Part shown: positions 54,567-62,901 of the stretch, in pieces
How positions within the stretch are numbered: position 1 is the stretch's first letter
Layout of the letters: the number at the start of each line of letters is the position of its first letter
Origin: Methanoculleus sp. 7T
GTDB taxonomy: Archaea; Halobacteriota; Methanomicrobia; Methanomicrobiales; Methanoculleaceae
Length of the DNA stretch: 64,000 nucleotides
Assembly: GCF_023195915.1 (NCBI RefSeq)
Contig: NZ_JALPRP010000001.1
Span: 1,550,001 to 1,614,000, forward strand
Direction of reading: 5' to 3'
Program-made: the position numbers and the translations under genes
The notes under the pieces: generated by a model
Told to the model about the DNA's origin: nothing
Seen by the model: the letters and a program-made list of their open reading frames with translations, nothing else
The model's database searches: none

Positions 54567-55430
54567 TCAGAAGACCGCGGCGATCGGGGCCGTTGCGGGT
54601 GCACGGACGTCGGCAAGCAGGCTGTCTATCGAGTCTACGTATTCCACCCGGATACCGATGTTCTCCTCGATGTACTCCTTTGCATCCACGACGACCGGCC
54701 GCTGCCGCGCTATCTTCAGTCCGCCGAACGACCGGGCGTCTTCCCGGTAGTCGATCACCTGGCTGTTCTCCTTCGAGAGGATCAGGAGCGTCTTCCCGCT
54801 CGCCGCGGTGGCCTCGGCCTTCTCGAGGATCCCGCCGACCGGGCCGATGCCCCCGTCCTCATCGATGGTTCCCGTCACGGTCACGCTCTCGTTGAGCGGG
54901 AACCCCTCAAGCACCGAGAGGAGGAGGGTGGTCATCAGCGCCCCCGCACTCGGGCCGTCGATCTCGGAGACTTCGTCCGGACCCTGGATGCTGAAGATGA
55001 TGTCGCTCCCGGTGAGGTTTGCGTGAGAGTGGTTCCGGGCGACGACGACCGCAAGGTTCGCTGCGTCTTGGAAGACGACCCCCATCAAGGGCGTTGTCTG
55101 GACGAGCACCCGGCCCCGCCCGGGCACGACCTCGACCGAGACGTTCACCATCGCCCCCTCTTCGGTCACCCTGCTCGCGGCAAAGGGGCCGCCCCGATCG
55201 GCCTCGATCTTCTGGAGGATGACCGGCGCCTGCATCGACGCCGCACTCCCGGCCACAGCCTCCCTTGCCGGAGGGGAGGGGGTCGTGACCGGACATGCAC
55301 CTTCCTCCGGGGGGTGAGAGAGAACCCGGGCGGGGTCCTGCGCCGGAACGAGGACGACCACCAAGAGGAAGATGTTCATGACGAGCGACAGAACGAGCAG
55401 GATCGCCAGAGTCTTCTCCCGTATGCGCAT
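54567..55430 (-). CDS. Membrane-anchored Lon-type (S16) protease without ATPase
   Basis: 287 residues. One N-terminal transmembrane helix (about 8-29) is followed by a Pro-rich spacer and a Lon S16 protease domain (about 68-280). The catalytic dyad is Ser161 in DGPSAGALMT and Lys204 in GGILEKAEA, 43 residues apart, as in E. coli Lon. No AAA+ domain is present, so proteolysis would be ATP-independent, probably on the outer face. The ATG at 55430 gives a charged MRIREK leader before the helix. Confidence 0.9.
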   Translation of the reverse strand: MRIREKTLAILLVLSLVMNIFLLVVVLVPAQDPARVLSHPPEEGACPVTTPSPPAREAVAGSAASMQAPVILQKIEADRGGPFAASRVTEEGAMVNVSVEVVPGRGRVLVQTTPLMGVVFQDAANLAVVVARNHSHANLTGSDIIFSIQGPDEVSEIDGPSAGALMTTLLLSVLEGFPLNESVTVTGTIDEDGGIGPVGGILEKAEATAASGKTLLILSKENSQVIDYREDARSFGGLKIARQRPVVVDAKEYIEENIGIRVEYVDSIDSLLADVRAPATAPIAAVF

Positions 55431-55558
55431 ATGCTGCTCGCATACCATTCGTCCGGATATATACCTTTCCGAGGGGCGCACCGGGGCGGGTGTCCTCCCG
55501 CAGCGGACCCGGGGCTCCTTGCGGAGTCGGTTAAAAAAGTTGCTAGAAATTCTCCGGA

Positions 55559-56935
55559 TTAATTTTCTCCGCCGAGATCCAGCTTCTTTGTCTTCCAGGC
55601 TCCCTGCCTGTAGAAGAACAGATCACACAGGAACACCACGACGGTGCCGCAGACCACCGCGAACCAGACGAACTGCAGCGGCAGGCCCATCGCTACAAAG
55701 AGCGCAGCAAGACCCACCTGCACGATCAGCTGCCCCGTGATCGCCGCGTACATGCCCGGTCTCGTCATCCCCGCACCGTTCATCGCAAATCCCATCGTCA
55801 TCGCCATAGCTATCACGAAATACGACATCGGGATTATCCGCATAAACAGGATGCCGTTTGCAAGCGAATCCCCCGTCGCGCCGAAGAATTCCAGGAGATA
55901 CTTCGCAAACAGCAGATACAGGATACCCACAACCGCCATAAACGACGCATTCACGATCATCGCAATCCTGACTGCTTTCTCCGCTCTCTCCACTCTCCCC
56001 GCTCCCAGGTTCTGCCCGACCATCACGGCGACTCCCGTGCAAAGCCCCATCACGAACACCAGGCCCAACATATCCAGGCGCTGGCAGATGCCGTATGCCG
56101 CCACCGCCGCCGTGCCGTACAGCGCTACGATCGCCGTCATCCCCAGGAACGCAAAACTCCTGACCCCGCTCTGTACCGCCGACGGTATCGTGACCTTCAC
56201 GATATCCTTAATCAGCCGCGACTCGAACGTCCATTTCTTCGGGAACCTGACCGGTCCGTTCTTTTTGGACGGCAGGAGGTATATCACTCCGATCAGAAGC
56301 AACACGCCGGTCGCACGCGACGCAAGGGACGCATACGCAGACCCGGCTATTCCGAGTGCCGGGAAACCGCCAAGTCCCATGATCAGCGTCGGGTTTAGAA
56401 TAATGTTTGCGATGTTCACTGCGATCATCACAAACATCGGTGTTCTGGAGTCTCCCGTACTCTGGAACACGGTCGTCAGGATCATCAGAGTGACGAACAC
56501 GAACATTCCTATCAGCGTTGGAGAGAGGAAGCGTGTCCCCTCCGCTGCAACCTCGGGATCAGCTCCAAGAAGCAGGAGAAGGTCCTGCGACCAGAACATA
56601 CCGACGACCATAAGGATCGCTGAAAAGGCGAGTGCCAGATAAAGCGAATGCGAAAGGATCACCGGGATACGCTCAAACCGCTCCGACCCGTACGCACGCG
56701 ACACGAATGCGGCGGTTGCCGTCACGGTCCCGAAGATCACTGTCGTGAGCACCAGTATGATGGATATGCTCATCGCTCCGCCGGCAATCGAGACGTCGCC
56801 AAGTTTGCCGATAAAGTACATATCCACCACCTCCAGGATACTCGCGAGGAGATTGCTGATGATTATCGGAAGAGCGACTATCAAAAGGCCTTTTCCGACC
56901 GGTCCTTCGGTGAGGAAATTAGTGGGGTATTTCAT
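55559..56935 (-). CDS. MATE-family multidrug/Na+ exporter
   Basis: 458-residue exporter with twelve membrane helices in two similar halves. MATE hallmarks are LLASILEVVDMYFIGKLGDVS near residue 30 and AAVAAYGICQRLDMLG in the second half. It expels drugs or organic cations against Na+ or H+. Its base composition is visibly lower in GC than its neighbours, with more A/T-ending codons, which may reflect recent transfer. AT-rich promoter upstream (56940-57000). Confidence 0.93.
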   Translation of the reverse strand: MKYPTNFLTEGPVGKGLLIVALPIIISNLLASILEVVDMYFIGKLGDVSIAGGAMSISIILVLTTVIFGTVTATAAFVSRAYGSERFERIPVILSHSLYLALAFSAILMVVGMFWSQDLLLLLGADPEVAAEGTRFLSPTLIGMFVFVTLMILTTVFQSTGDSRTPMFVMIAVNIANIILNPTLIMGLGGFPALGIAGSAYASLASRATGVLLLIGVIYLLPSKKNGPVRFPKKWTFESRLIKDIVKVTIPSAVQSGVRSFAFLGMTAIVALYGTAAVAAYGICQRLDMLGLVFVMGLCTGVAVMVGQNLGAGRVERAEKAVRIAMIVNASFMAVVGILYLLFAKYLLEFFGATGDSLANGILFMRIIPMSYFVIAMAMTMGFAMNGAGMTRPGMYAAITGQLIVQVGLAALFVAMGLPLQFVWFAVVCGTVVVFLCDLFFYRQGAWKTKKLDLGGEN

Positions 56936-57150
56936 CGCTACGTTATCATCTATAATGTGAAGTGAAAGGAAATAAAGATTGACAGATTCCTAAAACTAGG
57001 ATTTTGCAGTAAATCTAAAAATACGGTCACTCCGGCGTTCAAACCGGTTATCGGAAACACTCGGGCGAGGAGAATTTTTTGCTCGGAATCACCGGCTCGG
57101 TGCTTCCCTGAGCTTCGAAGGGCGAGATTGCGATGATCCGTGACTGCCGA
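56936..57150 (-). promoter_or_regulatory. AT-rich promoter region of the MATE gene
   Basis: 215 bases with no gene; bases 56945-57030 are AT-rich and the likely promoter of the MATE gene on the minus strand. Confidence 0.35.
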
Positions 57151-57741
57151 TCACAACCCTATCCGACAAACATCCCGCATCGCCCGGAGGACGTAGAGGG
57201 TCTCGTCCTCGAGCGATTCCTCGTCGATGATAAACGAGACGAACCCCTCCCGGGCGAAGAGTTCCCGCACATCGTCGGGACCGGTCAGGGACGAGACAAG
57301 CAGCAGGACCCGCCCGAACGGCGAGAGCACCCGGCCTACCCCGGCGATGAATTTCTCTATCGTCGCCCTCCCCGTCGGCCCGCCGTCGAGGGCGTACTCC
57401 AGCCAGTCGTCGATCCGCTCCTCGGGGAGCGTCGGCAGATAGGGCGGGTTGAAGACGATGAGGTCGAACGGGCCCGATAGCCCTGCGAAGAGGTCGGTCC
57501 GGACCGCGGCGATGCCGCGGGCACGGGCGCATGCCGCCGCGTGGGGGTTGATGTCGGTCGCGATCACGCTCGCCGCCCGGCCCAGAAGCCCGGCCGCGAC
57601 ATACCCGCTTCCGGTCCCGACTTCCAGCACCCGGTCGGTCTCCCGGACCTCCCGAAGCGCCGCCCGGAGGAGAAGGAAAGAATCCTCGGCAGGGGGATAA
57701 ACTTGGTCCGGGACGGCGTCAGCCTCTCGCCGGCCGCTCAT
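57151..57741 (-). CDS. HemK/Mtq2-like SAM-dependent methyltransferase
   Basis: 196-residue class I methyltransferase. SAM motif VLEVGTGSGYVA is near residue 45 and the catalytic NPPY (VFNPPYLPTL) is near residue 96, the signature of glutamine methylation. It matches the archaeal HemK/Mtq2 group that modifies the GGQ motif of release factor aRF1. It starts inside the end of ksgA (23-base overlap) in the conserved operon. Confidence 0.9.
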   Translation of the reverse strand: MSGRREADAVPDQVYPPAEDSFLLLRAALREVRETDRVLEVGTGSGYVAAGLLGRAASVIATDINPHAAACARARGIAAVRTDLFAGLSGPFDLIVFNPPYLPTLPEERIDDWLEYALDGGPTGRATIEKFIAGVGRVLSPFGRVLLLVSSLTGPDDVRELFAREGFVSFIIDEESLEDETLYVLRAMRDVCRIGL

Positions 57742-58519
57742 CGCTCAAGCACCTGCTCATCCGGTTTGCTATCAGCGCAAACTCCTCAAGCGTCAGGTCT
57801 TCGGGCCGCTGCTGCAGGAGGTCTTCGGGGAGGCCCGCGATCGCCCGCTCGATAGCCTCGGTCGGAAGAGAGTCCTTGCCGCTCCGGAGCCCCTTGCGGA
57901 CGGTCTTCCTCCGGTGGGAGAAGAGCACCCTGACCACGTCGGCGTAGACCCCCCGGTCTGCAATCGGATACGGCGGCTCGTGCGGCGTGACCCTGACCAC
58001 CCAGGAGCGGACCTGCGGTTTCGGGTGGAACGCGTTCGGCGAGAGTTCAAGCAGCGGCTTGACCGTAGCATAGGTCTGCACCATCACCGAGAGCCGCCCG
58101 ACTGCGGGCGTCCCCGGCTTTGCAATCATCCGCTGGGCGAACTCCTTCTGGTACATCAGGACCGCGACCTCAAACCCTATCTCAAGCAGCCGGAACGTGA
58201 TCTTCGAAGAGACGGAGTAGGGGAGGTTTGCGACGACGATCTCAAACGGCGGGAGGTCCACCTTCTTCGCGTCGCCCGGGACGAGTTCAAGGCGGCCCTC
58301 CTCGATCTCATCGGCAAAGGCGATCTCGAGTTCTTCTACAAGAGCCGGATCGACCTCTACCGCAACCACTCTCGCGCCACGGTCGAGGAGAGCACGAGTG
58401 AGGACCCCTTCGCCGGGTCCGATCTCGAGCACCCTCCGGCCGGAAACATCAACAAAACCGGCGATCTTCCCGACGGCCCTCTGGTCGACGAGAAAGTGCT
58501 GATCCCTCGGAGCACTCAT
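57719..58519 (-). CDS. ksgA: 16S rRNA dimethyladenosine transferase
   Basis: 266-residue RsmA/KsgA/Dim1 methyltransferase that dimethylates two adjacent adenosines near the 3' end of 16S rRNA. Motifs: RDQHFLVD at the N-terminus, VLEIGPGEGVLTR (motif I), VEVDPALVEEL, and NLPYSVSSKI (catalytic motif IV). The ATG at 58519 overlaps DUF655 by four bases; the longer frame upstream is read-through of that gene. Confidence 0.96.
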   Translation of the reverse strand: MSAPRDQHFLVDQRAVGKIAGFVDVSGRRVLEIGPGEGVLTRALLDRGARVVAVEVDPALVEELEIAFADEIEEGRLELVPGDAKKVDLPPFEIVVANLPYSVSSKITFRLLEIGFEVAVLMYQKEFAQRMIAKPGTPAVGRLSVMVQTYATVKPLLELSPNAFHPKPQVRSWVVRVTPHEPPYPIADRGVYADVVRVLFSHRRKTVRKGLRSGKDSLPTEAIERAIAGLPEDLLQQRPEDLTLEEFALIANRMSRCLSDERPARG

Positions 58520-59079
58520 TTCAGTGTGAAAATATGGTACTTCTCGTCCGGGTCCTCGATCTCGTGCAGGATCCGGCTGACGATCATACGTTCGGGGTGC
58601 GGAATCGATTTGATCCGCCCCGAGATGTCGGCAAAACTCTCGAACGGCTTCTTCTGGCGCTGATCGAGGATCTCCCACATCAGTTTCTTCCCGATACCGG
58701 GAAGCAGGTGCAGCATGTGGAACTTCGGCGTGATCGGGAGCGACTTATTGAAGAAGTCGACGAACCGCAACTCATTCTCGCGGACGATCTGCTCGACCAC
58801 GAACGGCAACTCCAGTTTCGCCGTCGCCGTCAGGTCTTCGTAGCCGATCCGCCGCTTGACCCGCTCAATCTTATCCCGCTCCGCATCGCCGATGTAGACG
58901 CGGTCGTGGATCTGAATATCCGCACCGGCCTTCGGGACGAGTTCGAGCAACTTGAACTGGTTCACGCCGACGGCGAGGACGACCGGTTCGCGCTTGTAGA
59001 CGGGACGCTGGTCGCTCACATATCCCATCGGAAGGACATCGATAACTACCGCGTTCTCCTCTTTCTTTTCGGTCTTCAT
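58516..59079 (-). CDS. DUF655 family RNA-binding-like protein
   Basis: 187-residue archaeal protein of the DUF655 family. An S1/OB-like N-terminal part (VVIDVLPMGYVSDQRPVYKREPVVLAVG) is followed by a helix-hairpin-helix segment (LHLLPGIGKKLMWEILDQRQ) near residue 130. The family sits between rpoF and ksgA in many archaea and is thought to act in RNA metabolism. ATG 59079 is preceded by GGGGTGGAG; a GTG at 59088 is an alternative. Confidence 0.88.
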   Translation of the reverse strand: MKTEKKEENAVVIDVLPMGYVSDQRPVYKREPVVLAVGVNQFKLLELVPKAGADIQIHDRVYIGDAERDKIERVKRRIGYEDLTATAKLELPFVVEQIVRENELRFVDFFNKSLPITPKFHMLHLLPGIGKKLMWEILDQRQKKPFESFADISGRIKSIPHPERMIVSRILHEIEDPDEKYHIFTLK

Positions 59080-59096
59080 AGACTCCACCCCTTCTG

Positions 59097-59447
59097 TTAG
59101 AAGTGGGTCATTACCAGATCGAGGATCTCGTCAAGCTCTTCCGTCGTAAGGTTGAATCGTTCTTTTGCGTAAATTGCGCGTAGTTCGTCCCGGGTCCGCG
59201 GCATCAGGTTCGCGATGCGGTAGGCGATCTCCTCTTTCATCTTCTCGAGCTTCATGAGCTCGTCGACGAGGTCGCGGGCTTTCTCGGCTGATGTCTTTGA
59301 GAGATGATTGGCATGTTCGATACTCTTCCGAAGCTCGTAGGACATCTCTTCCCCGGACTCGAGCCTGGCTGCCTCTACAGCGAGGAGTGTATCACGCAGT
59401 TCGGGAAGCAGTATCCGCTCTTCACTAACGATCCGTTTTACCTTCAT
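59097..59447 (-). CDS. rpoF: RNA polymerase subunit Rpo4 (F, Rpb4)
   Basis: 116-residue subunit that with Rpo7 forms the stalk of archaeal RNA polymerase. It starts MKVKRIVSEERILLPELRDTL and contains the LMPRTRDELRAIYAKERFNLTTEELDEIL tail typical of the HRDC-like Rpb4 fold. ATG 59447 is chosen; an ATG three codons upstream is possible. It lies 17 bases downstream of rpl21e, first half of the conserved run with DUF655 and ksgA. Confidence 0.95.
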   Translation of the reverse strand: MKVKRIVSEERILLPELRDTLLAVEAARLESGEEMSYELRKSIEHANHLSKTSAEKARDLVDELMKLEKMKEEIAYRIANLMPRTRDELRAIYAKERFNLTTEELDEILDLVMTHF

Positions 59448-59468
59448 GCCAATCACTACTGTTGAGGA

Positions 59469-59762
59469 TTATACCTTCTGCGCTTTTAGATGTTGCGGTC
59501 TCGCAATCACCTGTTTTACCGTCTCTCCATCCCTGATTTCGAGCACCCATGCACGTCCGCGCTGTCCGACGACCGTGCCGGTCTTCCCGTGGAATCTCCG
59601 GTGGGGCATGCCCTTCTGGACGCTCGGCTCGACCACAACGTGCACCTTCTGCCCGATCTCGAAACTCTGAATCACCGAAGAGACCGGGGGGATACCGCGT
59701 CTTCGGAGGTCCTTCTTGAACTTATACCGCGTCTTCTTGCGTGGTCCATTGTGATGTGCCAT
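59469..59762 (-). CDS. rpl21e: 50S ribosomal protein eL21
   Basis: 97-residue archaeal/eukaryotic-type L21e. It begins MAHHNGPRKKTRYKFKKDLR and contains FHGKTGTVVGQRGRAWVL, the KOW-like SH3 core, and an RPQHLKAQ end. Two bases after pus10. Confidence 0.97.
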   Translation of the reverse strand: MAHHNGPRKKTRYKFKKDLRRRGIPPVSSVIQSFEIGQKVHVVVEPSVQKGMPHRRFHGKTGTVVGQRGRAWVLEIRDGETVKQVIARPQHLKAQKV

Positions 59763-59764
59763 GA

Positions 59765-61003
59765 TTACTCACCATACTCGTTTGCTGTTTTGACCAGCAC
59801 CACATCGAGGCTGACAACACTTGCGGTGCGCCCCAGGATCTGGGCAAGGCTGGGCTGGGTTCTGCCGCCGTCTCCCGATACCAGTTCCTTGATGTAGAGG
59901 CCCGCTTCGCCGACGACTTCGACCCAGTATCTGTCGTCTTGTGTGCCCGTACACCTGATATCGAGGACCTGCCGTTCCCGAACTTTATCTGCCCGTCGGT
60001 GTGACACCCTAGTCGGGGTGCGCTGTCGTATCGTTACACCTTTTAACTGATCGAGGGCCGCCCTGAACTCATCTGGGGTTACAGGGCCGTCGATCTCGAC
60101 CAGGATCCTGTATTTTTTATGCGCTTTGTCGGATTTAAGGCTTTGCACCATCTTCCGGTCCGCCCATCCGGTCAGGTGGACCGCCACCCGCCCCTCGGCC
60201 TGCCGGTTGATCTCCTCTTCAAGCGCCGCGAGGTCGACGGATCGCTTCCGCGGTTCCTCGACCTCCATCACGAAGGGCCGGCCGGACCCAAGCATCCGGG
60301 CGTCGATATCCTCGCGGCCGGCGCCGTGGAGGACGGCGTTCTCGGCGTCGAAAGCCTCGATCACCGGCCGGCCGATCAGTTCCTCGACCGAGTCCGCGTA
60401 CTGCTTGCCGGTGAAGTTGCACCGCTCGCACCCGGCCCCCCTGCAGGTCCGGCAGTCCCAGTGGGTCTGCGGGATCCCCCGTTCGTACTTCAGGTAACGG
60501 CCGACAAAGAAGACGGGGTTGACCTGTATCTCGACAGCATCTGTTGCGAGGTCGAGGATCGCCACGACGTCGGGCCGTTTGAGGTCTGCCTCTTTCCCGG
60601 TGAGGGCCGAGACGGCTTTACCGACTTCCCGGTTCATCTCGGCCTTCAGCGGCTCGGGGTCGCGCAGGGAGAGGTCGCTCCAGACCATCTCCTCGCTCTC
60701 GGCCACGAGCGGGGGCACTCTCGTCCCGACGAGAAACGTATCGAACTCAATGCCCTGCACCGCTTCTGCGACCCTCGCGGCCCAGACGTCGACGCGGGAG
60801 AGTTCGCCGCCGCAGATCCAGCAGGATTCCGGATCAGGTTCGTGGTGCGGCTCGTTTGCCGCGAGTTCCCGGGTGATCCGGAGCGCTCTGCCCCGCTCTT
60901 CGTTCGTCAGCCCAAACGACCGCTTGCCGAAGAAGCGCCCGAGACAGTTGTTGCAGGTCTCGCCATATCCTAGAATTGCTTCTACCTCTTCGATGATATC
61001 CAT
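59765..61003 (-). CDS. pus10: tRNA pseudouridine synthase Pus10
   Basis: 412-residue archaeal enzyme making pseudouridine 54 (and 55) in tRNA. The N-terminal THUMP-containing region has two CxxC pairs (CNNCLGRF and CWICGG). The catalytic domain has the motif GREDIDARMLGSGRPFVME with the catalytic Asp, and the C-terminus has VSGDGGRTQPSLAQ. It overlaps trmY by 22 bases; that gene methylates the same nucleotide. Confidence 0.95.
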   Translation of the reverse strand: MDIIEEVEAILGYGETCNNCLGRFFGKRSFGLTNEERGRALRITRELAANEPHHEPDPESCWICGGELSRVDVWAARVAEAVQGIEFDTFLVGTRVPPLVAESEEMVWSDLSLRDPEPLKAEMNREVGKAVSALTGKEADLKRPDVVAILDLATDAVEIQVNPVFFVGRYLKYERGIPQTHWDCRTCRGAGCERCNFTGKQYADSVEELIGRPVIEAFDAENAVLHGAGREDIDARMLGSGRPFVMEVEEPRKRSVDLAALEEEINRQAEGRVAVHLTGWADRKMVQSLKSDKAHKKYRILVEIDGPVTPDEFRAALDQLKGVTIRQRTPTRVSHRRADKVRERQVLDIRCTGTQDDRYWVEVVGEAGLYIKELVSGDGGRTQPSLAQILGRTASVVSLDVVLVKTANEYGE

Positions 61004-61572
61004 CCGGATTCCCTCCGGTCCATCTCGTTTAAGAGGACGGTAATCGTGTGATCGGCATGCAGCGACCGCGGCCCCACCGAGTAGCGCTCAAGCCCCTCGA
61101 TCATCTCCAGTTCCTCGGGGGTGAAGTTGTGGTGGTCGGAGAGGAGGCAGGCCTCCGGCAACGCCGGTGCTATCCTGACATCCTCGCCCGCCTCATCGAG
61201 GACCGCGAACGGGATCTCGGCAAGAAGCCTCGCAAGGCCCCCGCGGCGGATGTAGACCCCCGGCGTAGACTCCCGGAACTCACCGCCGCAGGGGATTGAG
61301 AGCGCCTTCTTGATCAGGGCCGCGCTGCTCCGCTCGTCGGGCGAGAGGTAGCGGACCTCACTGCCCCGGAAGAGGACGGTCTTTTCCGGACCCGGTTCGC
61401 CGCAGAGGATGAGGTAACACTCGACGTCGCGCCGGAGGTCGTGAGAGAGGAAGAACGCGGAGTTGACGGAGCGGCAGAGGACGTCCATCCTTCCGCCGCT
61501 CCCGGCAAGATCATTGAGGCTGAAGTTGCCGCTCGTTGCGGCAAGGTGGCCTACGACGGCAAACCGCTTCAT
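60982..61572 (-). CDS. trmY: tRNA (pseudouridine-54-N1)-methyltransferase
   Basis: 196-residue SPOUT methyltransferase that converts pseudouridine 54 to N1-methyl-pseudouridine. It starts KRFAVVGHLAATSGNFSLNDLAGSGGRMDVLCR and has the C-terminal knot strand SVGPRSLHADHTITVLLNEMDRR. It directly follows srp54 (adjacent codons) and overlaps pus10, which supplies its substrate. Confidence 0.95.
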   Translation of the reverse strand: MKRFAVVGHLAATSGNFSLNDLAGSGGRMDVLCRSVNSAFFLSHDLRRDVECYLILCGEPGPEKTVLFRGSEVRYLSPDERSSAALIKKALSIPCGGEFRESTPGVYIRRGGLARLLAEIPFAVLDEAGEDVRIAPALPEACLLSDHHNFTPEELEMIEGLERYSVGPRSLHADHTITVLLNEMDRRESGWISSKR

Positions 61573-62901
61573 CTACTGGGTCCTGCCGAACTTCTTCATC
61601 ATGCGCTGCATGTTGAACTTGCCGCCGCCCATGCCCCGCATGCCCTTCAAGGCGCGCTGCATGATCTTATAATACTTGATGAGGTCCCGAACATCGTCGG
61701 GCGCGACACCGGCGCCACGGGCGATACGCTGGACCCGGGAACTCCCGATCACCGAGGGGTCGTCGAGTTCCGAGGGCGTCATCGAGTCCATGATCACCTT
61801 GTAGCGCTGCATCTTGGTGCTGGTGATGTCGTAGGCGTCGTCCGGGATCTGCATGCCGCCGAGGGGGAGCATGCTCATGATCTGCTTTAGGGGCCCCATC
61901 TTGTTCAAGGCCTCGAGCTGCTTGTACATGTCCCGAAGCGTGAACCTCCCCTTGAGCATGGCGTTGACGTCGATATCCTCGGCCGAGACCGCCTCCTCGG
62001 CCCGCTCGACGAGCGCCTTTAAGTCGCCCATCCCGAGCAGCCGAGAGATGAACCCGTCCGGGTCGAACCGTTCGAGGTCCTCGATCGTCTCGCCGCTCCC
62101 GATGAAGACGATCCCGCTCTGCGTCTCCGAGACCGCCGAGAGTGCGCCGCCGCCCCTCGCGGTGCCGTCCATCTTCGTGACGAGCACGCCGTCGATCCCG
62201 ATCGCCTCGTGGAACCGGCGGGCCTGTTCGCTCGCCTGCTGGCCGAGCGCCGCGTCGATCACCAGCCAGCGGTGGTCGGCGTGCGAGATCTCGTTGATAT
62301 TGACGATCTCCTCGATCAGGTTCTCTTCGAGAGCGTGCCGCCCCTGGGTGTCGATGATGATCACTTCGTACTGCTTGCGGAACCGGGGCAGCCCCTCGCG
62401 GACAATCGCGAGTGCGTCGGGCTCCTTCGGGTCGCCGAAGCAGGGGACGCCGATCCGGTCGCAGAGGGTCTTCAGTTGGTCGTACGCACCCGGCCGGAAG
62501 GTGTCGGCGCAGATCACCCCGACCCGCAACCCTTTCCGCTGGAAGTAGCGGGCGAGTTTCGCGGTCGTCGTGGTCTTCCCGCTCCCCTGCAGGCCCGCCA
62601 TCAGGATCGTCTGGGGTCCGAGCGTCACCTCTCCCGGCTTCCCCATCAACTTGACGAGTTCCTGGTAGACGATCCGCAGGACGTGCTCTCTGACGCCCAT
62701 CCCTTTCGGGGGCTCCTCGTCGAGGGCACGCTGCTTGATCGCCTGGGAGAGTTGCATCACGAGTTTGACGTTGACGTCGGCCTGCAGAAGCGCCCGCTGA
62801 AGGTCGCGGACCAACTCGTCGACCGCCGCCCGGTCGATCACCGTCTTGCCGGCGAGTTTCTTGACGGCGTCCTTCAGAGACGTGCCGAGGTTATCGAGCA
62901 T
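61573..62901 (-). CDS. srp54: Signal recognition particle 54 kDa protein
   Basis: 442-residue GTPase that binds signal sequences and 7S RNA. The N and G domains are complete: G1 [15 protein letters not shown] near residue 108, G3 DTQGRHAL, G4 [13 protein letters not shown]. The Met-rich M domain follows ([19 protein letters not shown] at the end). The start shares a base with the ftsY stop (TGATG). Confidence 0.97.
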   Translation of the reverse strand: MLDNLGTSLKDAVKKLAGKTVIDRAAVDELVRDLQRALLQADVNVKLVMQLSQAIKQRALDEEPPKGMGVREHVLRIVYQELVKLMGKPGEVTLGPQTILMAGLQGSGKTTTTAKLARYFQRKGLRVGVICADTFRPGAYDQLKTLCDRIGVPCFGDPKEPDALAIVREGLPRFRKQYEVIIIDTQGRHALEENLIEEIVNINEISHADHRWLVIDAALGQQASEQARRFHEAIGIDGVLVTKMDGTARGGGALSAVSETQSGIVFIGSGETIEDLERFDPDGFISRLLGMGDLKALVERAEEAVSAEDIDVNAMLKGRFTLRDMYKQLEALNKMGPLKQIMSMLPLGGMQIPDDAYDITSTKMQRYKVIMDSMTPSELDDPSVIGSSRVQRIARGAGVAPDDVRDLIKYYKIMQRALKGMRGMGGGKFNMQRMMKKFGRTQ

